Assembly: GCA_017472255.1 (NCBI GenBank)
Contig: JAFUQU010000011.1
Span: 283,072-347,071, forward strand
Length of the DNA: 64,000 bases
DNA from: Clostridia bacterium
Lineage (GTDB): Bacteria; Bacillota; Clostridia; Oscillospirales; CAG-272
Reading direction: 5' to 3'
Part shown: positions 15,020 through 23,237 of the stretch, one piece after another
How the letters are laid out: each line of letters begins with the position of its first letter
Numbering within the stretch: position 1 is the stretch's first letter
The notes under the pieces: generated by a model
Database searches by the model: none
What the model was told of the DNA's origin: nothing
Seen by the model: only the letters and a program-made list of their open reading frames with translations
Translations under genes and position numbers: made by a program

Positions 15020-15033
15020 CGAAACTGTTTCGT
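15019..15033. promoter_or_regulatory. palindromic regulator site, ACGAAA-CTG-TTTCGT
   Basis: Same 15-bp palindrome as at 6620-6654, ending 10 nt before the -35 box of the 15106 gene. The matching distance in both promoters is strong circumstantial evidence for one shared activator. Confidence 0.65.
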
Positions 15034-15043
15034 AAAAACCGCC

Positions 15044-15072
15044 TTGACAAAGCCTTTGCGCCATGATATAAT
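15044..15072 (+). promoter_or_regulatory. promoter of the 15106 gene
   Basis: TTGACA (15044-15049), 17-nt spacer, TATAAT (15067-15072). Confidence 0.85.
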
Positions 15073-15105
15073 GCTGGTAACACCAAATCCGAAAGGAGCA
15101 TTACC

Positions 15106-17025
15106 ATGCACAACTATTCGATCATGCGTCTGGATGTGTCGCACGCCGACGAAATCTGCGCGGATATCGCCCGCCAGTATGAGCAGGGAATCGCATCCTG
15201 CGCGCTCTTTATGATGACCCTAGTCCCCGAAGGCGACCCGTCCAACCCCGGTTCCGTCATCGATAAAGCGTCCATCCTCTGCGAGCAGTACGACATCTTC
15301 CGGGACAAGCTGGCGGCCATGGGATTATCCTGCGGCATCCTCGCTCAGGCAACCATCGGTCACGGCTACCCGCTGAACCATATGTTCCCGTTCACCCAGC
15401 TGACCAACCTGACCGACGGACGCAAAGGCAACACCGTCTGCCCCTACGACGAGGCTTACCGCGAGTTCATGAAGGGTCAGTTCGCCATCCTCGCCGCCCA
15501 CAAACCGGACATTATCATGGTGGACGACGATTTCCGCCTGATGGGAGGGCGTGTCGGCAAGGGCTGCGCCTGCGATCTCCACATGAAGCGTGTCCGCGAG
15601 CTGCTGGGACGCGACATCTCCCGCGAGGAGCTGAACGACCGCATCTTCCGGGACAACGACGAAACCGTCCGCGCCGCCTTCGTTGAAACTCAGCGCGAGT
15701 CTCTGCTGGACTGCGCACGCGCCTATCGCGCGGGCATCGATTCGGTGAATCCCAAGCTCCCCGGCGCGTTCTGCATCGTCGGCAACGACACCGAATTCGG
15801 CGCCGAAATCGGCAAAATCCTTGCGGGCGAGGGCAATCCCAACATCATCCGTGTCAACAACGGCACCTATACCTCCCCCGGCGCGCGCAATCTGTCCCAC
15901 GCCATGTTCCGCGCCGCCAGCCAAATCGCTCTGCTGGACGAGGCGGACGTAATTCTCGCCGAAACCGATACCTGCCCGCAGAACCGCTATTCCACCTCCG
16001 CCCACTTCCTGCACAGCCATTTTACCGGAACCATCCTCGAGGGCGCTGCCGGCGCAAAGCATTGGATTACCCGCGCGGGCTATGAGCCTGCCAGCGGCGA
16101 AGCTTACCGCCGTATTTTAGCGAAGAACGCCGGATTCTATCAGGCGCTGGCCGATTTGCTGCCCTCGCTGCACTGGAGAGGCTGCCGGATTCCCGTTCCC
16201 GCCAAGCCCGCGTATCTGCCCGCCGACGCAAGCCGCAACGGCTGGTACAACTGCGTGCTGGAACGCCTGGGCTTCCCGATGTACTTCTCCAAGCATGACG
16301 GCGGCGTGCTCTGTCTGGACGGCGCCGCGGACAAAGCAATCCCCGACGAGGATTTGCTGAGGGCGCTGGCAGGAAAGGTCTTCCTTTCCTCCGAATCGGC
16401 GGCAAGGCTGATTGGGCGCGGCTTCGGCAAATATCTGGGCGTGGACGTGCGCCCGTGGAACGGACGCCGCGCCAGCGGTGAACTGCTTCCCAACGGCAAT
16501 ACCTGCAACGCCCAAATGCAGGTGCGCGAACTGATTCCCACCGAAGGCGCAGTCTCCCATTCCACCGTCTACCACGTTCCGGACGGCAAGACGCGAGAAC
16601 CGCTTTTCCCGGGTGTGGTCAGCTACAAAAACGAATTGGGCGGTCTGATCGTCACCTTCAGCGGCACACCCAAGGCGGCGTTCAACTTCCAGGAAGCGTT
16701 CTCCTTCCTGAACGAATCCCGCAAGGCGCAGATGACCGATCTGCTCAAAACCTGCGGCGAGCTGCCTGTCTGGTACACCGGCGACGCGGAGGTTTATATG
16801 CGCTGCGCCGATCTGCCCGACGACTCCTATATGGCGGCAGTCTTCAACATCGGACTTGACCCGCTGGACGACCTGCCGCTGGCCTGCGACCGCCCCGTGA
16901 AGCGGGAGCAGCGGCTTATGCCCGACGGAAGCCGCGCCGACGTGACCTTCACCGCCGACGGTGAACGGCTCAATGTGAACGTCCCCGCTGGCATCCTCGA
17001 CCCGGTGGTATTGTTTATTGATTAA
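15106..17025 (+). CDS. large putative glycoside-hydrolase-like protein, unassigned family (copy A)
   Basis: A 639-residue cytoplasmic protein (no signal peptide). The first about 330 residues look like a TIM barrel: IIMVDDDFRLM near 137-147, GKGCACDLHMKRVRELLG, YRAGIDSVNPKLPGAFCIVGND, and ILAETDTCPQNRYSTSA near 281-297, where the Glu/Asp at a strand end resembles a catalytic acid of clan GH-A enzymes. The C-terminal about 250 residues would be beta-rich accessory domains. A paralogue of similar length is encoded at 19684-21585. Context (AraC regulator next door, carbohydrate-type binding proteins sharing the operator) favours intracellular glycoside breakdown; the reaction is inference and I know no named family. 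Confidence 0.65.
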   Translation: MHNYSIMRLDVSHADEICADIARQYEQGIASCALFMMTLVPEGDPSNPGSVIDKASILCEQYDIFRDKLAAMGLSCGILAQATIGHGYPLNHMFPFTQLTNLTDGRKGNTVCPYDEAYREFMKGQFAILAAHKPDIIMVDDDFRLMGGRVGKGCACDLHMKRVRELLGRDISREELNDRIFRDNDETVRAAFVETQRESLLDCARAYRAGIDSVNPKLPGAFCIVGNDTEFGAEIGKILAGEGNPNIIRVNNGTYTSPGARNLSHAMFRAASQIALLDEADVILAETDTCPQNRYSTSAHFLHSHFTGTILEGAAGAKHWITRAGYEPASGEAYRRILAKNAGFYQALADLLPSLHWRGCRIPVPAKPAYLPADASRNGWYNCVLERLGFPMYFSKHDGGVLCLDGAADKAIPDEDLLRALAGKVFLSSESAARLIGRGFGKYLGVDVRPWNGRRASGELLPNGNTCNAQMQVRELIPTEGAVSHSTVYHVPDGKTREPLFPGVVSYKNELGGLIVTFSGTPKAAFNFQEAFSFLNESRKAQMTDLLKTCGELPVWYTGDAEVYMRCADLPDDSYMAAVFNIGLDPLDDLPLACDRPVKREQRLMPDGSRADVTFTADGERLNVNVPAGILDPVVLFID

Positions 17026-17032
17026 AAAATGG

Positions 17033-17070
17033 AAGCATCCGAATGCTGATACGGCATCCGGATGCTTTTT
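17033..17070. terminator. bidirectional terminator
   Basis: AAGCATCCG-ATGC / GCAT-CGGATGCTT stem followed by TTTTT on the plus strand, and by a T-run on the minus strand, between the convergent 15106 and 17073 genes. Confidence 0.85.
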
Positions 17071-17072
17071 AA

Positions 17073-18041
17073 TTAAATTTTCCTGACCGGGCGGATTTCC
17101 TTCCAGAAGCGCGCCGGATCGTGATAGAAGTACGCGATTCTGCCGGGCGAGGTGTCATAGCAGTACCCGGTACCCGCGAAATCAAAGGCGGAAATGGCGT
17201 CCGCGACCTTTCGCTCCACGCTGTGGTTCTCCTGCTCGTAGTCGAACGGTCCGTGCTCGAAGACGATGTAGTCCGCTTCGGGAATGTCCATCAACAGCAG
17301 CTGCGGCGGGATTTCGCCCGCATAATCGCTGGGCAGCCGCACGCCGTAACATTCCGCGCGGGGGATTCCATAGCAGAAGGGCTTGCCGGAAGGATCGTGG
17401 AGGAACGCCATAATCTGTCCGCAGCCGCTGTTCGGTTCACAGCCGCCCTCGTCGTCCAGCTTGCCCCGAACGCTGTCCAGTAGTCCGCAGATTGTGTCGC
17501 AATCCTGCCCCGGAATATGCTCCTGCTTCTTCCAGAAGTCCCAGTAACCGTTGCTTTCATAGTTCCGAATGTGCAGGAATTTGTGCGCAGGGATGGTTAC
17601 AAAATAAATTTTGATGCCGCCTTGAGATTTCATCATGCCGATTTCTCCGATTCCGAAAAAGTAGCGATCGAAGGGGTTGATTTTGGTTCGCAGAACGACC
17701 GGTACGGGATGCTTCCGGTAATCGCCGGGCGTGACGCTGTACGCCGATTTGAACGCGCGGGTGAACGCTTCGTGGGACGCGAAGCCGTAATCCAGCGCAA
17801 TATCGAGAATCCGCCGGTCGCTGTCCCGAACCTCCTTCAGCGCGAACGCCAGCCTTCGCCGCCGCAGATAGTCCTTGAACTGCATTCCTATGATTTCCCG
17901 GAATTTCCTCGAAGTGTGATATTCGGAATATCCCAGCTTCCGGGAAAGCCGGCTCAGCGTCAGCGCCTCATCGTCGTGCCGCAGGATGCAGCGGTCAATT
18001 TCGTCCACAATGACCTGAATCTGCTGCCGCCACTCGTACAT
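17073..18041 (-). CDS. AraC-family regulator with GyrI-like effector domain
   Basis: A 322-residue protein with the AraC DNA-binding domain at the N-terminus (about residues 10-110: LTLSRLSRKLGYSEYHTSRKFREIIG and ILDIALDYGFASHEAFTRAFKSAYSVTPGDYR) and a C-terminal AraC_E_bind/GyrI-like domain (about 140-320) that binds small molecules in relatives such as Rob and BltR. This N-terminal-HTH order marks the Rob/SoxS-like subgroup rather than sugar-type AraC proteins. It converges on the putative glycosidase gene. The effector is unknown. Confidence 0.88.
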   Translation of the reverse strand: MYEWRQQIQVIVDEIDRCILRHDDEALTLSRLSRKLGYSEYHTSRKFREIIGMQFKDYLRRRRLAFALKEVRDSDRRILDIALDYGFASHEAFTRAFKSAYSVTPGDYRKHPVPVVLRTKINPFDRYFFGIGEIGMMKSQGGIKIYFVTIPAHKFLHIRNYESNGYWDFWKKQEHIPGQDCDTICGLLDSVRGKLDDEGGCEPNSGCGQIMAFLHDPSGKPFCYGIPRAECYGVRLPSDYAGEIPPQLLLMDIPEADYIVFEHGPFDYEQENHSVERKVADAISAFDFAGTGYCYDTSPGRIAYFYHDPARFWKEIRPVRKI

Positions 18042-18107
18042 TTTCTGTTACCTCGCTTCCATCGCTCTGTAACCATTATACAGGAAATCGGCGCGCGGCG
18101 CTTGATT

Positions 18108-18431
18108 TCAGTTGCTGTCTTTCCGCTTATGCCGCCGCACCAGCCATATAATGCCGTAAAGCACCCACGCGGCAAGATCACCGATCGAAATGATGCCCAA
18201 AAGAATCGCCATAATGGCCGCCCCCAGCTCATACCAGCTGCTGGTGTCAAAAAAACCATGATAATAGAGGAAAGTAAGGAAAAAGAGCAGCACAAGTATG
18301 TACACGGGAATCAGCTTGAGCGCCGCGCGCCGCAGCTTGAAGCAGCAGAACGCCTGCACCGCAAAAAGGAACAGAATGCCGATTGCCATGACCACTTCAA
18401 AAGGAATTTCGGGACCTCCATTCAATGACAT
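18108..18431 (-). CDS. small membrane protein of unknown function
   Basis: A 107-residue protein with three hydrophobic helices (about residues 11-30, 38-57, 66-97) and a basic tail RRHKRKDSN. It has a TTGACA/TATAAT promoter with a 17-nt spacer just upstream, supporting real expression. No family recognised. Confidence 0.6.
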   Translation of the reverse strand: MSLNGGPEIPFEVVMAIGILFLFAVQAFCCFKLRRAALKLIPVYILVLLFFLTFLYYHGFFDTSSWYELGAAIMAILLGIISIGDLAAWVLYGIIWLVRRHKRKDSN

Positions 18432-18466
18432 GGGAACACCTCCCCAAAAGCGTTCGATATGATATC

Positions 18467-18495
18467 ATTATACCATACCGCCCCCCTTTTGTCAA
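18467..18495 (-). promoter_or_regulatory. promoter of the small membrane protein gene
   Basis: Minus strand TTGACA (18495-18490), 17-nt spacer, TATAAT (18472-18467). Confidence 0.75.
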
Positions 18496-18532
18496 GAAAC
18501 TTCAACCAAACAACCAATTAGCAATCCAGCCC

Positions 18533-18801
18533 TAAAAAAGAACTTTCAACACGCGAAACAAATCTGTACAGACCCGATTTTCTGTAAGGGGCAGGGGCCC
18601 CTGGAAGCAAAATCGCTCTAGGACGCTTTCGCCATGTTCGCACAAAACGCGAGTTGCGTTGCACTCGCAACCAAGTTTGAAAGCGTTCCTTCGTGGGTGC
18701 AGAAACCTCCGAGACGGTAAACCGTCCCGGAGGAAAATTAAAATTACCCTCACCATAAAGCTTTTGCACAGCCTTTTCCACGACCTCGCGACGCGAGGTC
18801 G
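18533..18801. repeat. gene-free stretch with multiple palindromes; probable intergenic element
   Basis: No credible gene lies between 18432 and 18817. The region is packed with short perfect or near-perfect palindromes: CTGTACAG (18564-18571), CAGGGGCCCCTG (18592-18603), GCGAGT...ACTCGC (18649-18668), CCTCCGAGACGGT/ACCGTCCCGGAGG (18706-18733) and CGACCTCGCG-A-CGCGAGGTCG (18781-18801). Both strands contain short open frames, none with a ribosome site. The composition suggests a dispersed non-coding repeat unit rather than a decayed gene; copy number cannot be tested here. Confidence 0.5.
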
Positions 18802-18817
18802 TAAAAGCGCGTTCCCC

Positions 18818-19687
18818 TTATTGATTCAGCAGAACCAGCGCCGCAATACCGAGAGCTGCGCCGGCGTGTTGGCGTTTGGATAGCTTTTCTTTGTAGAGGA
18901 GGAGGGAGAAGGCGAAGGCGGTGATGATTTGTCCGGCGCTGATGACGGGGAAGAAGATTGATGCGGCGACGGTGGCGGTGATGACCATGACAAGCAGATT
19001 CGTCGCGCCGTTGGCGGCGCCGCAGAGAAGGGCGTATATTGCGCCTTGTCGGAGGAAACTGCTGAATTTGCTGCGGTCGCTCACGAGCGCCGCGATGAAC
19101 AGTCCCGCCGTTACAAGCGCCAGCGCGGCGATCATGAACTCGTTTTTGTACGCGCCGTCAAAGGCGTTCTGCTGCGCTTTCTGGATGATGGAGCAGAAGC
19201 CGTTGCCGGCGAACGACAGCAGAACATAGACAATCCAGCGCAGATTGATCTTCCGCTCGCCTTCCGATTTGTCCGCGCGCATCAGCCAGAGCGAGACAAA
19301 CAGACAGCCAAGTCCCGCCAGCGTTACGGCGTGCAGCGATTCGCCAAGGAAAATCAATCCATAAAGAGTCGGAAGCACCAGCGAATAAGACGAAATCAGC
19401 GACGTCAGCCCGAACGGTCCCACCGCCAGCGCCAGAAAGGAGAAGAGAACCGCCGTTCCGTAGGCCGCAGCGAACCCGATGGAATAGGCGTAGAGCGCCG
19501 GGTCGGCGGGGAAGTGCATTCCCCCCGCCAGCGCCGACACTACGAAGAAGCAGAGCGCGGTCAACGACTGCGCGGCGTTGAACATCGAGCCAGCCGTGTC
19601 CTCGCCCGCCCGCTGATTGTACTGCTTGCGAAGCACACTCTGGATGGATGCGGTGAATATGCAGAGAAAAATCAGGAAAATTGTCAC
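18818..19687 (-). CDS. EamA/DMT-superfamily transporter
   Basis: A 289-residue integral membrane protein with ten predicted helices in two repeats, the drug/metabolite transporter (EamA) fold. Landmarks: LGESLHAVTLAGLGCLFVSLWLM closing the first repeat, and LLLYKEKLSKRQHAGAALGIAALVLL closing the second. Its start overlaps the stop of the glycosidase-like gene by 4 nt (ATGA), so it is the third gene of the operon running from 23073. The substrate is unknown; in this operon it may export or import a sugar-related metabolite (inference). Confidence 0.83.
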   Translation of the reverse strand: MTIFLIFLCIFTASIQSVLRKQYNQRAGEDTAGSMFNAAQSLTALCFFVVSALAGGMHFPADPALYAYSIGFAAAYGTAVLFSFLALAVGPFGLTSLISSYSLVLPTLYGLIFLGESLHAVTLAGLGCLFVSLWLMRADKSEGERKINLRWIVYVLLSFAGNGFCSIIQKAQQNAFDGAYKNEFMIAALALVTAGLFIAALVSDRSKFSSFLRQGAIYALLCGAANGATNLLVMVITATVAASIFFPVISAGQIITAFAFSLLLYKEKLSKRQHAGAALGIAALVLLNQ

Positions 19688-21585
19688 TCAATTACCTCGA
19701 ATCCGGCGAAAGCGTAGGGCGGGATGACATCGTCCAGCTGAACGGCGCCGCCCTCAAGATGAAGCGGAACTTTGCCGATGGGCGTGAGCTTGCGATAGGC
19801 TTTGTCCAGCTTCACGCGACCCGGCAGCACCTCGTCGATGCCGAAGTTCCACAGTCCCACGACCAGCTTGCCGCCGTCCCGTCTGCACAGCAGATACAGG
19901 TCGGTGTTGTGGGACAGATGGGCAGGAAGCGGATATCCCTGAAGCCATTCGATGGATTCCGCCAGCTGGCGCTGACGCTCGTAGCTTAAAAAGAGCTGCG
20001 ACCGTCCCACGGCCTGCACCGCATCAAAGGCATAACCGAGCACACGCTGTCCCCGTCCGTTCACATAACGCCAGACGGCGGGATAATGCTCGCCGCCCGC
20101 AATCCACCAGCTAAGCACCTGAGCGCCCTCCGCCAGCTTCACCGCGCAGAGTCCGCGCACACCGGACGCCGGAATGCTCTCGCCGCCGAATTCCTCGTCG
20201 GAAACGCCGCCAAGGGGTTCGCGGGAAATCATGCCGCTGACTTCGCCGCCGAGGATTTCCGCCGAAACCGCGTCCAAAATCAACGGAACCGTCGTGAAAT
20301 ACTCGTCCGCGTGGTTCGCCGCGCCGCCGAAAACGATAGCCGCCGATTTCCCGTCCCGCTCGTAGGCGGCGGGAATCGAGCAAAGCGCGCAGAGCTTTGC
20401 CGACGGACGGGCGATTTCCTGCTGAATGTGGACGGGCGCCAGCCCGGTGCAGTCCCGTTGCCCGTCGATATGCATCGGCTCGAAGCAGTACACGCCAACC
20501 GCCCGTCCGGTGAAGGCTTTGGCGATGGCGTCCCGCAGCGGGGCGTTGTGCAGGTGGCGGTCGATGTAGCCGGTCTCGTAAAGGGGTTTGCGGCGGTAGT
20601 CCAGCATATATTTCAGAATGCCGTCGGGCGTGCCGTCCGCCAGCAGCGCCTGATCGAAGCCCTCCACAAAAGCGGCGGGAACCACATAACGGGGGCGGGG
20701 ATAGACGTCGCCCTCGGTGAAAACTTCGATGTCGGGGGCGTATTCCCGGCACCATGCAAGCTGCGTCCGTTCGATTTCCACGATGCTTCCCAGATTCACC
20801 GAGCCAAGGCTGTGTGCGCTGTTCCAATAAGCCGCGCCGATCAGCCGCATGAAGGGTCTGGTTCCGCCCGCCAGCGCCCGGGAAAGCTCGATGGCGTCCG
20901 CGCCGTCCGCGTCCCACGTGGTCAGACAGGCGCACTGTCCGGCGCGGATGGACGGATTCACGCTGTCCACCGCCTCGCGGACGCGCCGTCCGAAGGTGAG
21001 CATCGTGTCCCGCATCACATCCAGCCAAAGCGCGCGCAGCTCGTTTGGCTTGCCGGTGAAGACCTGCGTCGCCAGCTCCTCTCTGGAAACGGGGCGTCCC
21101 AGCCGCCTTGAAAGCTCGGCAAGATGCAGCGGACAGGCACAGCCGATATCCACCGCACCGTGGCTGGACAGCCGCAGATCGTCGTCAATCATCAGCAATG
21201 TGGGGTTCTGCTCGCAGACGCGGCGGACGAAATTCAGGTAGTCCGCCATGTAACCTTCGTCCAGCGGGCAGAGGGAATCCCCCGCGCTTTTACCGGAATG
21301 GAGTCCGACAATCCGTGTGAACGCCTTTGTCCGGCTGGCAAGGGGTTCGGACAATTCGCCGCCGTGACCGAAGCCGGTAATCCAGACCCCGGCTTCGATG
21401 CCATTCGCCCGGTAAAAGTCGATGTTCTCCCGCAGAATGCCGATCACATGGTCAAGCTCGGTCGGGTCGTGGGGATTGGCGATGAAGATGAATACCCGGT
21501 CGGCGCCGGCCCGCTTCAGCTCGGAGAGGTAGAGGGGGCGGGTTTCGTTGGTGGATTTTTCGTTGATAAGTGGGATGGAAAGCAT
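19684..21585 (-). CDS. large putative glycoside-hydrolase-like protein, unassigned family (copy B)
   Basis: A 633-residue paralogue of the 15106 product without signal peptide. Shared landmarks in the same order: LLMIDDDLRLSS, DIGCACPLHLAELSRRLGRPVSREEL, VREAVDSVNPSIRAGQCACLTTWDADG, and EVFTEGDVYPRPRYVVPA, where the Glu after a beta-strand could be catalytic. The C-terminal part is beta-rich (YLLCRRDGGKLVVGLWNFG). GGAAAGGAG precedes the start. It lies between a solute-binding lipoprotein gene (21 nt upstream) and an EamA transporter gene (overlapping), so import, processing and a second transport step seem linked. Family and substrate are unassigned. Confidence 0.68.
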   Translation of the reverse strand: MLSIPLINEKSTNETRPLYLSELKRAGADRVFIFIANPHDPTELDHVIGILRENIDFYRANGIEAGVWITGFGHGGELSEPLASRTKAFTRIVGLHSGKSAGDSLCPLDEGYMADYLNFVRRVCEQNPTLLMIDDDLRLSSHGAVDIGCACPLHLAELSRRLGRPVSREELATQVFTGKPNELRALWLDVMRDTMLTFGRRVREAVDSVNPSIRAGQCACLTTWDADGADAIELSRALAGGTRPFMRLIGAAYWNSAHSLGSVNLGSIVEIERTQLAWCREYAPDIEVFTEGDVYPRPRYVVPAAFVEGFDQALLADGTPDGILKYMLDYRRKPLYETGYIDRHLHNAPLRDAIAKAFTGRAVGVYCFEPMHIDGQRDCTGLAPVHIQQEIARPSAKLCALCSIPAAYERDGKSAAIVFGGAANHADEYFTTVPLILDAVSAEILGGEVSGMISREPLGGVSDEEFGGESIPASGVRGLCAVKLAEGAQVLSWWIAGGEHYPAVWRYVNGRGQRVLGYAFDAVQAVGRSQLFLSYERQRQLAESIEWLQGYPLPAHLSHNTDLYLLCRRDGGKLVVGLWNFGIDEVLPGRVKLDKAYRKLTPIGKVPLHLEGGAVQLDDVIPPYAFAGFEVIE

Positions 21586-21606
21586 GGGAATGCTCCTTTC
21601 CGGAAT

Positions 21607-23073
21607 TTAATTTTCTTCCAGCATATCGAGGGTGTCCTGAATCCGCTGGAGGACAGTATCTTTGTTGGCAGCGATGGTGGAAGCAACGGCGCTGTTGCCC
21701 GCACCAAGCGCGGACTGAATGTTGCCGTACAAACCGGACGTCCAGCCGTAGATGTAGGGAATGTCGAAGACGCGGGTGTCGCGAATCAGGTTCAGCATTT
21801 CGATGGATTCGTCGTTGCGCAGACCCTTCTGAGAGACGGTCACGTCGTAATAAATCGGCATGACGTCGGTGTAAGTCAGATAGGAGAGCGCGTCCATGAT
21901 GATGCCGGTGGATTCGCAGTCATTGTTGGTTACGGGGATGCAGAAAGCGGGGCTGACGGTGGAACGGTAGCTGTAATATTCTTCCTGGGATTCGTCCAGC
22001 TTGGGCGAAGGCACGATGCCGAAAGAATCGTCCATGTCGCGGAACTTGGAGCTTGCCTTCAGCTCGGCAATCGTCACAAGGCAGCGACCGGCTTTGAAGG
22101 CGGCCTCGTAATGGTTGGGATCGGAGCTGTTCAGAAACATCCATTCGCCTTCGTTTGTGAACATGGCGGCGATTTTCTCGGCGGCGGTGTAGAAACGGTC
22201 GCTCTCGCAGGTGATGGTGGGCAGACCGTCGTCGCCCTTGTCAACGATTCTCGCGTTGGTTCCGCAGAGCAGCACCATCGGGGCGGTTGCGTTGCCCAGC
22301 ATACCGTAAGAAGCGGAGCCGGAAGCGTCCCATGTGAAGTCGGTAGCGCCGTTCAGATTTGCGCCCAGTTTGGTCAGCTTGTGCATCTCGTCCAGCGTCC
22401 ATTTGCCCGCCTTAACCATTTCGTAGGGCATCTCGGTTTGAAGGTCAGCCATCATGTCCTCGTTGATAAAGACGCAGTAGGTTCCGTCGAAGCCCATCAG
22501 CGCAACGTCGGTGGCGGCGATGTAGAGAGTTTCGCTCTCGCCGACGGTGGCGTCGCGGAGGACGTTCTGATCCCACCACGGCTCGTCAAGCTGGAGGGTG
22601 GAGATCTTCGACAGGTCGGCGAAGCTGCCGCCGGTGATCAGGGACGAACAGTAATCGCTGCGCAGGAAAGCGACCTGATAGGTATTATCGCCCGCCATGA
22701 CCGCGGTGTTCAGCATTGTGTGAGTCTTTTCGAGGTTTTCTTCGACTACATCAATGTCAACCTTGAACTTCTCTTCCACAAAGGTATTGCGGTTGTAGAT
22801 GGCATCGTCCAGCGATTCGCCGGTGGCTTCATCGAAGTGGATGTCGGTGTAGAAGCCCCATGTGGTGGTGGAGTTGAGGATGGTGAACTTCTCACCGTTC
22901 ATGTTCAGCTCCGGGTATTCGTAGGCAGGCTCGGTCTCGGCGGGCGTGGTGGAATCGGGCGCGGAAGTTGTGGTGTCATCCGACGGTGCGGCGGTCTGGC
23001 TGTCACCGCAGGAAGCGGCGGATGCGCAGAGCAGCGCGGCAAGGATCAGGGAAAAAATGCGTTTGGATTTCAT
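21607..23073 (-). CDS. extracellular solute-binding lipoprotein, paralogue of the 6730 gene
   Basis: A 488-residue lipoprotein with signal peptide ending SAAS-Cys22, a Thr/Asp/Pro linker and a family 1-like binding fold. It shares nearly every motif with the 6730 product, for example KFTILNSTTTWGFYT, LDEPWWDQNVLRDA, HKLTKLGANLNGA and LTYTDVMPIYY. First gene of the operon with the glycosidase-like protein and EamA transporter, and divergent from an AraC regulator. No permease gene accompanies it. AGGAGG precedes the start. Confidence 0.9.
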   Translation of the reverse strand: MKSKRIFSLILAALLCASAASCGDSQTAAPSDDTTTSAPDSTTPAETEPAYEYPELNMNGEKFTILNSTTTWGFYTDIHFDEATGESLDDAIYNRNTFVEEKFKVDIDVVEENLEKTHTMLNTAVMAGDNTYQVAFLRSDYCSSLITGGSFADLSKISTLQLDEPWWDQNVLRDATVGESETLYIAATDVALMGFDGTYCVFINEDMMADLQTEMPYEMVKAGKWTLDEMHKLTKLGANLNGATDFTWDASGSASYGMLGNATAPMVLLCGTNARIVDKGDDGLPTITCESDRFYTAAEKIAAMFTNEGEWMFLNSSDPNHYEAAFKAGRCLVTIAELKASSKFRDMDDSFGIVPSPKLDESQEEYYSYRSTVSPAFCIPVTNNDCESTGIIMDALSYLTYTDVMPIYYDVTVSQKGLRNDESIEMLNLIRDTRVFDIPYIYGWTSGLYGNIQSALGAGNSAVASTIAANKDTVLQRIQDTLDMLEEN

Positions 23074-23106
23074 GTGAAATTCCTCCTGAAATGATTTTAC
23101 GCCCCT

Positions 23107-23135
23107 ATTATAGCAGACTGCCGCGCCGATGTAAA
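23107..23135 (-). promoter_or_regulatory. promoter of the solute-binding/glycosidase-like/EamA operon
   Basis: Minus strand TTTACA (23135-23130), 17-nt spacer, TATAAT (23112-23107). It does not carry the ACGAAA palindrome seen upstream of the paralogous 6730 gene. Confidence 0.7.
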
Positions 23136-23188
23136 GGGCTTATATTCGCATGGGCGGTGCTAAATTGCGATAAAATCTCCGTTTGGGG

Positions 23189-23217
23189 TTGCATTTCGGA
23201 AGAAAATGCGGTATCAT
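23189..23217 (+). promoter_or_regulatory. promoter of the divergent AraC gene, with internal inverted repeat
   Basis: TTGCAT (23189-23194), 17-nt spacer, TATCAT (23212-23217). GCATTT...AAATGC spans the -35 box and spacer (23191-23209) and may be an operator. Confidence 0.6.
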
Positions 23218-23237
23218 AATATCAGGGAGGGGATTCC

